Assembly: GCA_024642665.1 (NCBI GenBank)
Contig: JAHEAR010000001.1
Location: 182,701 to 246,700 of the forward strand
Length of the DNA: 64,000 nucleotides
Source: Bacteroidota bacterium
GTDB taxonomy: Bacteria; Bacteroidota; Bacteroidia; Chitinophagales; Saprospiraceae
Direction of reading: 5' to 3'
A model generated the notes under the pieces. That model ran no database searches and had not been told where the DNA came from. It saw only the letters and a program-made list of their open reading frames with translations. Both the position numbers and the translations under genes were made by a program. Below are positions 17,268-25,443 of the stretch, piece after piece. Each line of letters begins with the position of its first letter. Position 1 is the first letter of the stretch.

Positions 17268-17930
17268 ATGATTAGAGTGATGATTGCAGATGATCACAAC
17301 ATGTTTGTTGAGGGAATAGAGTCTATTCTGGAAGGGATGGACAATATCCAGGTGGTCTCTAAATGTTACTCCGGCCCTGAGGTCTTTGAAAAAATTGCTG
17401 AAACGCCGGCAGATGTGATTCTGCTTGATATCAACCTGCCCGGCATGAATGGCATTGATGTTTGCCAGAAAATTAGCAAGGAATACCCTGAACTTAAAGT
17501 GCTTGCTTTGTCCATGCACAATGAGGAAAGTTTTGTGACGGAAATTCTCAAACATGGCGCCCAGGGTTATATTCTAAAAAACACCGGTAAGAAAGAACTG
17601 TTATCTGCCATTGAAGCAGTGTACAGTGGTCAGTCCTATTTTAGTGATGACGTGACGGAAACGATCATGAAGAGTCTTGTCAATCCCAAAACCGGCACCA
17701 AAAAATCAACGCGACTTGCCCCGAAAATTTCCAGACGCGAAAAAGATGTTTTAGAATTGATTGTCAAGGAACATACGACGCAGGAAATAGCAGACACCTT
17801 ATTCATCAGTTTAAAAACCGTAGAGTCTCACCGAAGAAGTCTTTTGACAAAATTGTCCGTGAGAAATACAGCAGGATTGGTGCGTGTCGCCATTGAAAAT
17901 CAACTCACTTCCAAAAACCCGTCACACTAA
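17268..17930 (+). CDS. NarL/LuxR-family response regulator
   Basis: A 220-aa regulator. The receiver domain (about 1-120) has the acidic pair D8/D9, phospho-acceptor D54 (ILLDINLPG) and conserved K103-region. The C-terminal LuxR-type helix-turn-helix (about 148-208) contains SRREKDVLELI and the recognition segment LKTVESHR. The start is ATG 17268 (MIRVMIADDH); a TTG two codons upstream is less likely. It lies 46 bp after the GH65 gene and 138 bp before a HisKA_3 kinase, its probable partner. Targets are unknown, but the position suggests it may respond to carbohydrate state. Confidence 0.93.
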   Translation: MIRVMIADDHNMFVEGIESILEGMDNIQVVSKCYSGPEVFEKIAETPADVILLDINLPGMNGIDVCQKISKEYPELKVLALSMHNEESFVTEILKHGAQGYILKNTGKKELLSAIEAVYSGQSYFSDDVTETIMKSLVNPKTGTKKSTRLAPKISRREKDVLELIVKEHTTQEIADTLFISLKTVESHRRSLLTKLSVRNTAGLVRVAIENQLTSKNPSH

Positions 17931-18068
17931 GCTTAAAAAAATACAGATACTTATCTATTGTCCATAGGAATATATTAAGAACATAACGACTGAGCAAACA
18001 CCATTTTTTTTACTTGCCTTACCCCTTCACGACTAACAAAAAAAATATCCATACCATACCGATAGGAT

Positions 18069-19925
18069 ATGAAGGACTCATTTTGCCATTCAGTTAAATC
18101 ACTATTTGTCATTAGTTTGCTGCTATTGATATTCATCGGCATGTCTGCTACGGTTTCAGGACAGATAGACGAACAACTTTCTAATGCTGAGTTGTATCGC
18201 CTCAGTGCTCAATTAGAACAGGAGGGACAATATGGCAATGCTGCTGAGGCCTATCGAATCCTTGCCGAAAGAGATCTGGCTGAATTGGAAAATCTGGATC
18301 GCGCCATTAAAAACTATATTCAGGCACAAAAACTATTTAGTCGCGCCGGCGATTCCTTGAATATGTACCAGATCGTAACTGATCTCGGCAGACTCTATTG
18401 TGGAAGTGAATATTTTTTGGAGGCCATCAAATTATTTGATCAGGTAAAAGCTTTTGCTGATCGCAATCTTGACACTTTACTTTCCGCCAAAATGCTGCAG
18501 CAAATAGGAGAAATCTATATTGCGAAAGGACAATATCAGGAAGCTGCACAATATCTGGAGGATGCGAGTCAACTCAATTTATCCATTCGGGATACCCTTC
18601 TATCGACTATCAATCAATTAACGATTACGGCCATCACCGGACGTAAGTCTCGAGCCGTAACAGCCCCAGACTCATTAAATATTGCATTGACCCGTTTTGA
18701 TAGTGTTCGTTATAAATCATTTTTACCTTCTTTACATCTGCATGTAGGCATGTACAATATGCACGCCGGGAAGTACAAACTGGCCATGTATTATCTGTCA
18801 CACGGATTATCCCTGGCAGGGAACGATATTTTTGCCAAACGTGCGTTGTATCGCAAGCAGGTAGAATGCTATGAGTTGATGGAAGACTTTCCATCCGCTC
18901 TGGAAGTCATGAAGATATATAGCAGCTTTAGCGATAGCCTCAACGAAGCCAGCAAAACAGCCAGTATGCAGGAAACGATGCTCAAGTATATGGATATCGA
19001 GCGGGAAACCGAGCTCCAGGAAATGGCTAGAGACAGGAATATTACGGTGCTCAAATCAAGGATGCAAAAAGTATTGAGTTATGCCCTGCTGGTCGGCGTA
19101 GTGATCATGCTGATAGTTTCTTACGTCATCATCAGGAGTTACCAACAGCGACTAAACTCTAATCAGATCATTGCCCGACAGAATGAAGAAATTACTGCTC
19201 GAAAAATAAATGAACTGGAGAGCAACAGAAAAATTGAAACCATCAGTTCGATGCTCCAGGGACAGGAAGTGGAACGCGAAAGAATCGCACGTGATTTGCA
19301 TGATAGTCTTGGCGGATTACTGTCTACTGTCAAACTCCATTTTGATGCCATTCAGACGAAGGTGCCTGACCTGACCGATCAAAAAGAATACAACAAAGCG
19401 TATAATCTCCTCGATGCTGCCTGCAATGAAGTGCGGACCATTTCTAATAATATGCAGCCGGGCGCTTTGCTCAAACTGGGTATCGTTCCGGCGATCAAAG
19501 ATCTGGTCAATCGAATCGAATCGGAAGAGACGCCACACATTGAATTCTTAAATTATGGGACACTGAATGATTTACCCATTGGTGTCAATCTGAATATTTT
19601 CAGAATCGTCCAGGAATTGCTGTATAATAGTTTAAAACATGCTCAGGCTAAGGAAATTCTGATTCAACTAATCCGTAATGATGAGGATCTTGAAATCATG
19701 GTCGAAGATGATGGGATTGGATTTGATCCTAAATCGGTCAAAAAAGGTATGGGGACAGAAAATGTTGCAGCGCGGGTAAATTTCCTTCAGGGCGAGATAT
19801 CTATTCATACGGATAAAGGCGTAGGGACGACCACGACCATTACCATACCTTACTCAAAGGAGATCGCTGATAAAGAAGTCTTCAGTCGGATTGACCCGGA
19901 AGGCTTGAATCACCGAATGGATTGA
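18069..19925 (+). CDS. TPR-containing sensor histidine kinase (HisKA_3 / NarX-type)
   Basis: A 618-aa kinase. A signal-anchor or signal peptide (about 10-32) is followed by tetratricopeptide repeats in the periplasm (about 35-300), a membrane segment (about 336-358), a coiled coil, the HisKA_3 domain with H411 (RDLHDSLGG), and a HATPase domain with NSLKHAQA and DDGIGFD boxes. This periplasmic-TPR/NarX-like architecture is very common in Bacteroidota and pairs with LuxR-type regulators such as the one immediately upstream. The signal sensed is unknown. An AGGAT sequence directly precedes the ATG. Confidence 0.93.
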   Translation: MKDSFCHSVKSLFVISLLLLIFIGMSATVSGQIDEQLSNAELYRLSAQLEQEGQYGNAAEAYRILAERDLAELENLDRAIKNYIQAQKLFSRAGDSLNMYQIVTDLGRLYCGSEYFLEAIKLFDQVKAFADRNLDTLLSAKMLQQIGEIYIAKGQYQEAAQYLEDASQLNLSIRDTLLSTINQLTITAITGRKSRAVTAPDSLNIALTRFDSVRYKSFLPSLHLHVGMYNMHAGKYKLAMYYLSHGLSLAGNDIFAKRALYRKQVECYELMEDFPSALEVMKIYSSFSDSLNEASKTASMQETMLKYMDIERETELQEMARDRNITVLKSRMQKVLSYALLVGVVIMLIVSYVIIRSYQQRLNSNQIIARQNEEITARKINELESNRKIETISSMLQGQEVERERIARDLHDSLGGLLSTVKLHFDAIQTKVPDLTDQKEYNKAYNLLDAACNEVRTISNNMQPGALLKLGIVPAIKDLVNRIESEETPHIEFLNYGTLNDLPIGVNLNIFRIVQELLYNSLKHAQAKEILIQLIRNDEDLEIMVEDDGIGFDPKSVKKGMGTENVAARVNFLQGEISIHTDKGVGTTTTITIPYSKEIADKEVFSRIDPEGLNHRMD

Positions 19926-20001
19926 TCCCCTTATCCGGCGTATACTAACGGACGCCATCCGTTTGGATTAGCAAAGAATCAAGGCAATAGCAGGATTAAC
20001 G

Positions 20002-20009
20002 TATTTTTG
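20002..20009 (+). promoter_or_regulatory. Putative -7 element for purB
   Basis: TATTTTTG matches TAnnTTTG exactly and lies 32 bases before the purB ATG. No TTTG is found at 19-21 nt upstream (the nearest, at 19962, is too far), so it is tentative. Confidence 0.35.
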
Positions 20010-20041
20010 CGTCTGATTCTATATTTAATACATAATTCTTT

Positions 20042-21385
20042 ATGCTTCACACTATTTCTCCCGTGGATGGCCGCTATGGCGACAAGACCGGGGCTTTGGC
20101 TAAATTTTTCTCTGAATCGGCCCTCATGAAGTACCGATGTCATCTTGAAGTAGAATATCTGATTGCTTTAGCAGAAACGAATATTATCTCCGGCATCTCA
20201 CTTAATGAGGAGCAGCTAAATGGTTTGCGGCATATCGTCACCGGTTTTAGTGATGAAGATGCTTTGGAGATCAAGCACATCGAGTCCACGATTAATCACG
20301 ATGTCAAAGCCATCGAATATTTCATTAAGGGAAAATTGGATGCACTGGGGTTACGTGCCATCAAAGAATGGGTGCATTTCGGACTGACGTCCCAGGATGT
20401 GAACAACAGTGCTTTTCCGATGATGATCAGAGATGCGTATCAGGAAACACTGGTTCCGGCCATTGTTGCCACCCGTCAGACGCTTTATGCATTTGCAATG
20501 GAAACAGCCAATATCCCAATGCTTGCACATACCCATGGTCAGCCAGCTTCTCCGACTTTATTAGGCAAAGAAATCATGGTGTTTGTCGAACGTCTTGATG
20601 TGCAGATAGCCACACTGGCAACAACAGAACTAAAAGCAAAATTTGGTGGTGCTACCGGTAATTTCAATGCGCATCATGCGGCCTTTCCGAATGTCAACTG
20701 GCGGACCTGGGGAGATGCTTTTACAACCGATTACCTGGGCATCGGACGATATCGCTATACCACTCAAATTGAGCATTACGATCAGCTGGCTGCACTATGT
20801 CATGTGACCATGCGCATCAATACCATATTAATTGATTTTTGCAGAGATATATGGACGTACATTTCCATGCACTATCTGTTACAAAAAGCGAATCCAAATG
20901 AAGTTGGTTCGTCGGCGATGCCACACAAAGTGAATCCAATTGACTTTGAAAATGCGGAAGGTAATCTTGGGTATGCGAATGCGATCTATGGGCATCTCGC
21001 TGACAAATTACCCATCAGCCGATTGCAGCGTGACCTGACCGATAGTACGGTTCTGAGAAATATTGGCGTTCCTGTTGCCCATACGTTCATTGCGATGCAG
21101 GCCATTCAAAAAGGGATGAAGAAAATCACGCCCAACCAGCAAAAACTCAATCAGGATCTCGAGGCTAACTGGTCAGTTCTTGCAGAAGCCGTTCAAACGA
21201 TATTGCGTAGAGAAGGTGTTGCCAATCCTTATGAATTGTTGAAAGATCTGACGCGTGGCAAAGAGCAAATCACCAGACAAGACTTACATGCCTTTATCGA
21301 TCAGCTGGCTATTGAGGAAGCTGTCAAAGAAGAATTACGAACATTAACCCCGCAAACCTATACCGGCACGCGCCTAAACGCCTGA
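20042..21385 (+). CDS. purB: Adenylosuccinate lyase
   Basis: PurB catalyses two fumarate eliminations in purine synthesis: SAICAR to AICAR, and adenylosuccinate to AMP. The 447-aa sequence opens with the family hallmark ISPVDGRYG, has the general-acid His region HTHGQPASPT, the flexible signature loop SSAMPHKVNPIDFENAEGN containing the catalytic serine, and RLQRDLTDSTVLRN. This is the E. coli-type clade. Monocistronic, convergent with a lipoprotein gene. Confidence 0.97.
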   Translation: MLHTISPVDGRYGDKTGALAKFFSESALMKYRCHLEVEYLIALAETNIISGISLNEEQLNGLRHIVTGFSDEDALEIKHIESTINHDVKAIEYFIKGKLDALGLRAIKEWVHFGLTSQDVNNSAFPMMIRDAYQETLVPAIVATRQTLYAFAMETANIPMLAHTHGQPASPTLLGKEIMVFVERLDVQIATLATTELKAKFGGATGNFNAHHAAFPNVNWRTWGDAFTTDYLGIGRYRYTTQIEHYDQLAALCHVTMRINTILIDFCRDIWTYISMHYLLQKANPNEVGSSAMPHKVNPIDFENAEGNLGYANAIYGHLADKLPISRLQRDLTDSTVLRNIGVPVAHTFIAMQAIQKGMKKITPNQQKLNQDLEANWSVLAEAVQTILRREGVANPYELLKDLTRGKEQITRQDLHAFIDQLAIEEAVKEELRTLTPQTYTGTRLNA

Positions 21386-21417
21386 TATGGAAAGTGCTTT
21401 GCGTACGGAGGTCATCC

Positions 21418-22062
21418 TTAATGTTCAGTGACCTCGACTCTTTGTGCATTGAATTCTTCAATCAGACCGATCCCCGGATCATGTGGTGGCATCGCAGGAA
21501 TGACTACTGTCCCTGTTTGATCAGCAATATTCATATTCATCGTTCCGGAACTTCTTGCGAGTCCTGCGAAGAGATGGTTATGAATTTCTGAAGCTGTGGT
21601 ATGTACAACCTGACCATACATGGAAAAAATCCACTCCCCGTCAATCAAAATCAAATCTCCCTCACCACAACAAAATGATTGAAGGAGCGGATCCACTACA
21701 GATACAAATCGCTCACTTCGAATTTTCACCGTTACCGTGCCATTATCTAATGTATTTGGTGCAACGCCAGTATAAAAGCCCTCCATGGTAATCTGAAAAT
21801 GGTACCCGGCATATTCCCCTCCCGGAATAATGCCTTTCCCTTTGGCTTCAGCAAAATATCCATGACTTCGGGACGTAATACTGGTCGTTACAGAAGCATG
21901 GGAAAGGAGCTCATCCAGTCCAATATCAAGTTTAGTTATCGGGTTTTCCTTTTCCTGATCAGGTATTTCTATGGGAGTGTCAATACATCCGGAAAAGCCA
22001 ATGACCGCCATCAACGGAACAAGTAGTAAAAAACGGGAGTGAAAATTGAATTTCTTTTTCAT
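21418..22062 (-). CDS. Lipoprotein of unknown function
   Basis: 214 aa. A positively charged N-terminus and hydrophobic stretch end in a lipobox (GFSGC, Cys at 26), so the mature protein is lipid-anchored. The remainder is beta-rich with no motif I recognise. A CCGEGD segment near residue 125 holds two adjacent cysteines. It converges on purB with a 32-bp gap and is divergent from the DUF1624-like gene. Real gene by length and signal peptide; function not assigned. Confidence 0.7.
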   Translation of the reverse strand: MKKKFNFHSRFLLLVPLMAVIGFSGCIDTPIEIPDQEKENPITKLDIGLDELLSHASVTTSITSRSHGYFAEAKGKGIIPGGEYAGYHFQITMEGFYTGVAPNTLDNGTVTVKIRSERFVSVVDPLLQSFCCGEGDLILIDGEWIFSMYGQVVHTTASEIHNHLFAGLARSSGTMNMNIADQTGTVVIPAMPPHDPGIGLIEEFNAQRVEVTEH

Positions 22063-22239
22063 GATTAAGACGTTTAGGTTAAAAAATCAGAAAAAGAAGT
22101 GAGACAAAAAAAATGATCTCAGGGAGAAACTTGTTCTAAGATACAAACTAATTAATCATTTATTCACAAAATTTAATGACTAACTTCACTATCGGTTCTA
22201 TTTCATTATTTCAGCTATCAGGTTCCAAACGCTATTTAT

Positions 22240-23451
22240 ATGAAAGACTCAATGACAGCAAAGCCGGTGATGGACTCTCCACAAACCAAAAGGATATATT
22301 CGCTGGATGTATTGCGCGGTCTGGTGATGATCATCATGGCGCTGGATCATACCAGAGACTTTTTTCATTTTGATGCCTTTTTGCATGATCCATTGGATGT
22401 GGCTACCACCACCCCATTTCTATACTTCACACGATTTATCACGCATTATTGTGCTCCTATTTTTATTCTTCTGGCCGGTACATCCATATACTTACAAAGT
22501 TTTAGAAAAACAACGGCTGAACTCAGTGTGTTTCTTTTTAAAAGAGGGCTTTGGTTGATCTTTGTGGAGGTTGTGATCATCACTTTTGCATGGACCTTTG
22601 ACTTTTCCTATCATTCATTGATTCTTCAGGTTATCTGGGCGATAGGCATCTGCATGATGCTCATGGGATTGATCATCCGATTACCTTTTAACGCAATCCT
22701 CATAGGTGGTCTCATCCTGGTATTAGGGCATAATGTTTTTGATTTTGTTGATAGTACACACCAGGGTTTACTATGGGACTTGATGCGAAATGGAAGTTTT
22801 GCTTTTCACCAAATTATTCCCGGTCATCAAATTGTGATTATCTATCCATTTGTCCCCTGGCTCGGTGTGATGATGCTTGGGTATTGTCTGGGCAAGCTAT
22901 ATGCAAAGGATTATTCTGCGGCACTTCGTCAGAAGCAACTACTCCGAGGCGGGATAGGCTTGCTTATTTTATTTGTTATGCTAAGATTCCTGAATTTCTA
23001 TGGTGATCCCGTGCCCTGGATATCGTATGACAATCTAACGCAGACAATTCTATCCTTTTTGAATGTAGACAAATATCCACCTTCCTTGCTGTTCGTTTGT
23101 GTGACCCTTGGTCCGGCGTTGATTTTTCTTTCGCTGTTTGAGACCATCAACAACAAACTTACACAAGCAATCAGTGTGTATGGAAGAGTGCCGTTTTTTT
23201 ACTACGTGCTGCATTTTTACATCATCCATCTGGTTTGCATGGTATTATTTTTAAACCGGGGGCATGAATTAAATGAGCCATTGAATATCGTTTTCGGAAT
23301 TCCTTTCAGATACATCGTTGTTGGCGAAGGCTATTCATTGGGGGTGGTGTATCTCCTCTGGATATTAATTGTGCTGGTGTTGTATCCCTTATGCAAGTGG
23401 TTTAGCGATATGAAAATGCAGCGGAAACATTGGTGGTTAAGCTACCTATAG
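22240..23451 (+). CDS. DUF1624-like multi-pass membrane protein
   Basis: 403 aa with about ten hydrophobic segments. The N-terminal motif RLVMIIMALDHTRDF-like region (SLDVLRGLVMIIMALDH at about 20-36), followed by an H-x-C-AP-IF-LLAGTS region, matches the heparan-alpha-glucosaminide N-acetyltransferase/DUF1624 and acyltransferase-3-like membrane families. In those, an intramembrane His near the LDH motif carries or transfers acyl groups. Substrate is unknown. It stands alone, with about 790 bp of repeat-filled sequence downstream. Confidence 0.8.
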   Translation: MKDSMTAKPVMDSPQTKRIYSLDVLRGLVMIIMALDHTRDFFHFDAFLHDPLDVATTTPFLYFTRFITHYCAPIFILLAGTSIYLQSFRKTTAELSVFLFKRGLWLIFVEVVIITFAWTFDFSYHSLILQVIWAIGICMMLMGLIIRLPFNAILIGGLILVLGHNVFDFVDSTHQGLLWDLMRNGSFAFHQIIPGHQIVIIYPFVPWLGVMMLGYCLGKLYAKDYSAALRQKQLLRGGIGLLILFVMLRFLNFYGDPVPWISYDNLTQTILSFLNVDKYPPSLLFVCVTLGPALIFLSLFETINNKLTQAISVYGRVPFFYYVLHFYIIHLVCMVLFLNRGHELNEPLNIVFGIPFRYIVVGEGYSLGVVYLLWILIVLVLYPLCKWFSDMKMQRKHWWLSYL

Positions 23452-23494
23452 AGAAAAGGTGAACGGTGAAGGGTTTTTTAGACTTTCAGATGGA

Positions 23495-23600
23495 GCATGA
23501 GTTGAGTCAAGATACCTGTGGGTCTCTTTAGTTTAGAATGTTGAGTTGAATGTTGCTGCGCCATTCAGGTTTAGTTTTTTGATGGTTATGTAAACTATGC
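23495..23600 (+). repeat. Dispersed intergenic repeat, copy A (degenerate)
   Basis: Begins GCATGAGTTGAGTCAAGA, aligns with copy B at 23978 over its first ~45 bases with few mismatches, continues through a degenerate core (TTGCTGCGCCATTCAGG) and ends in GTTTAGTTTTTTGATGG, again like copy B. Confidence 0.75.
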
Positions 23601-23890
23601 CAGCCGATAAGAGACGGAGATGTAAGTAATATGCCCTGAAAGGCGCTTCTTATTGCGGAGGGTTTAGCCCCATAGCAGAAGGGGAATTAATGAAAATAAG
23701 CTGTGAGATCAACTCAATATTTACTCAATTGAATGCACGTCGTTGGAGCATCAGCCTGTGGCGGACAAGCTCTTCAACATCAGCTATTCCTATTAATTTA
23801 ACGCAACATTGGGCCATAAAAACATTTACCCTGGCCGATGCATGGAGTTTGCTACTGCATCTCTGTTTCAACAGTTAATTCAAAAAAAAT

Positions 23891-23946
23891 ACTAAACCCT
23901 CTCAACTGCAATCGCCAAAGGCGGTGGGAACTAAACCCTCTCAACT
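23891..23946 (-). repeat. 17-bp direct repeats flanking a GC-rich palindrome
   Basis: ACTAAACCCTCTCAACT occurs identically at 23891-23907 and 23930-23946. Between them lies CGCCAAAGGCG, a small hairpin. Read on the minus strand, the AGTTGAGAGGGTTTAG flank resembles the flanks of copies B and C, so this is probably a related, inversely oriented member of the same family. Confidence 0.7.
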
Positions 23947-23977
23947 CAGAGTTCCAAGCACAAACTTACTCGCCGAA

Positions 23978-24080
23978 CATGAGTTGAGTCAAGAAAGCTG
24001 TCGGTTTCTTTGGTTTAGCATGGTGCGCCAAGGCGCTTGTTGTTTAGGAGTTTAGTTTTTTAATGGGTATGTATGACATG
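23978..24080 (+). repeat. Dispersed intergenic repeat, copy B
   Basis: Contains GGTTTAGCATGGTGCGCC, then AAGGCGCTTGTTGTTTAGG, then AGTTTAGTTTTTTAATGGG. The core GCGCCAAGGCGC is self-complementary. It shares block order and sequence with copy C at 57582 and, on the opposite strand, with copy D at 39157. Confidence 0.8.
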
Positions 24081-24242
24081 CCTCTTGATTAGAGTTGTAC
24101 CAATGTCTCTTATCTGATGTATCGCATCTAAGGTCTGACATCTCGCATCAAATCGGGAGAATAAGATTAAAGTTATCACCTCAATAACTGTCATAACCCT
24201 AAAGAACAAATCACCAAATCACCCATCACTAAATGAATTAAT

Positions 24243-24914
24243 TCAATCCACCTCCACCACTGTGCCATCCCCCACCCGATACACTCTACCTGGAAAGCGA
24301 TCAATCAATTGCGCATTATGCGTCGCCATCAGAATAGCCGTCTGGTGCTCTTTGGCGAGATTCCGCATCAATATGAGAATCGCCTCAGCCGTCTCCGGAT
24401 CAAGATGACCGGTAGGCTCGTCAGCGAGAATAATCTGTGGTTTGTTGAGCACTGCACGGGCGATCACTGCGCGTTGCTGCTCGCCACCGGACAATTGATG
24501 TACGGGACGATCCACAAGACTGGAAATCTGAGCATCCGTACAGACTTCTGAAATAATTCGATCCTGTTCTTTTTCATCGTTTGTTCCTGTCGCATCGAGG
24601 ACAAAACGTAAGTTTTCATCCACGGTCCACTGCGGAAAGAGCTGAAAATCCTGAAAAACCATCCCTACACGCCTTCTAAGAACCGGAATATTAGACGGTT
24701 GAAGATCCGTTAAGGAAATACCGGCTACCTGCCCATCCCCATCTCTCAAAGGCAAATCACCCCATAGCGTACGCATCAGCGAACTCTTACCACTACCTGT
24801 CTTGCCTATCAGGTAAACAAACTCAGCCTGGCTCACAGACAAATTGACATGCTGGAGCACTTTTACCCCTTCCTGGTAGATTCCGGCATTCTTTAGGCTA
24901 ACTATATCTTTCAT
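24243..24914 (-). CDS. ftsE: FtsE-like ABC transporter ATP-binding protein
   Basis: FtsE is the ATPase partner of FtsX; together they transmit cell-division signals across the membrane to activate peptidoglycan hydrolases. The 223-aa protein has Walker A GKTGSGKS, a Q-loop in GMVFQDF, signature LSGGEQQR, Walker B IILADEPTG and the H-loop ATHN. This matches FtsE/LolD-type ATPases, and the QLFPQWTVDEN segment is FtsE-like. No ftsX is adjacent; in Bacteroidota the two are often unlinked. Start at ATG 24914 (MKDIVSLKNA) is preferred to an upstream extension that would run into the divergent ccmE promoter. Confidence 0.85.
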   Translation of the reverse strand: MKDIVSLKNAGIYQEGVKVLQHVNLSVSQAEFVYLIGKTGSGKSSLMRTLWGDLPLRDGDGQVAGISLTDLQPSNIPVLRRRVGMVFQDFQLFPQWTVDENLRFVLDATGTNDEKEQDRIISEVCTDAQISSLVDRPVHQLSGGEQQRAVIARAVLNKPQIILADEPTGHLDPETAEAILILMRNLAKEHQTAILMATHNAQLIDRFPGRVYRVGDGTVVEVD

Positions 24915-24958
24915 AAATCGTAAATGTCCTTTAAATATCCATAATTCAATGGTCAACA

Positions 24959-24991
24959 ATTGCCTTTACTGGCTTTTATGCCGTAAATTTG
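24959..24991 (+). promoter_or_regulatory. Promoter of the ccmE-ccmF operon
   Basis: A -33-like ATTG (24959-24962) lies 21 nt before a perfect -7 element TAAATTTG (24984-24991). The ccmE ATG follows 35 bases later, with a purine-rich AAGAAAGGTGG in between that could serve as ribosome binding site. Confidence 0.55.
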
Positions 24992-25026
24992 CACAAAGAT
25001 TGATAAGAAAGGTGGATAACCCAAAA

Positions 25027-25437
25027 ATGATAAAGAAATCCGGATTTAAACTTATGCCCATTTTGATCCTCATGCTGATGGGCGGTGGTATCATTATGCT
25101 CATATCTGCCTCTAAGGACATGAGCACCTACAGTACTTTTCAACAGGTCAAACGATCCGGTGAAACCGCTAAGGTCGTCGGTGTGCTGGCAAAGGACAAA
25201 CCGATGTATTACAATGCCGAAGAAAATCCAAACCTGTTTAGATTCTATATGACTGATCAGGACGGAGAAATCCACGAGGTAACGCTAAATGCTCCAAAAC
25301 CTCAGGATTTCGAGCTTAGCGAGCAAGTGGTGGCTACCGGATCTTTTACCGGCGATGAATTTGTCGCATCGAGCATTCTGATGAAGTGCCCTTCCAAGTA
25401 CAAAAACGAAGAGGTACTGGTCAGGAGCAATATGTAA
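25027..25437 (+). CDS. ccmE: Cytochrome c maturation heme chaperone CcmE, CxxxY variant
   Basis: CcmE binds heme covalently in the periplasm and hands it to the CcmF/CcmH lyase for attachment to apocytochrome c. The 136-aa protein has an N-terminal membrane anchor (about 8-26) and an OB-fold body with the family pattern NPNLFRFYMTD and ...FVASSILMKCPSKY near the end. Classical CcmE attaches heme through a His in HxxxY. Here the matching position is C121-P-S-K-Y125, a CxxxY motif like that described for archaeal and some bacterial variant System I proteins. The ATG at 25027 is chosen because it starts at the anchor; a GTG at 25012 is possible. It is followed by ccmF after 6 bp. Confidence 0.88.
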   Translation: MIKKSGFKLMPILILMLMGGGIIMLISASKDMSTYSTFQQVKRSGETAKVVGVLAKDKPMYYNAEENPNLFRFYMTDQDGEIHEVTLNAPKPQDFELSEQVVATGSFTGDEFVASSILMKCPSKYKNEEVLVRSNM

Positions 25438-25443
25438 TCTTCC

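Larger units (their letters stand above)
23452..24242. other. Repeat-filled intergenic region
   Basis: About 790 bp between the DUF1624-like gene and the ftsE end. It holds two direct copies of a ~100-bp element (listed separately), a 17-bp direct repeat ACTAAACCCTCTCAACT at 23891-23907 and 23930-23946 flanking CGCCAAAGGCG, and several short GC-rich palindromes. A 62-codon frame at 23690-23878 has no domain and is probably chance. No RNA gene or terminator with a clean T run was recognised. Confidence 0.7.

Noticed and set aside
23690-23878. 62-codon plus-strand frame in the repeat region
   Set aside because: No domain or signal, lies inside repeat-rich intergenic DNA; probably chance.
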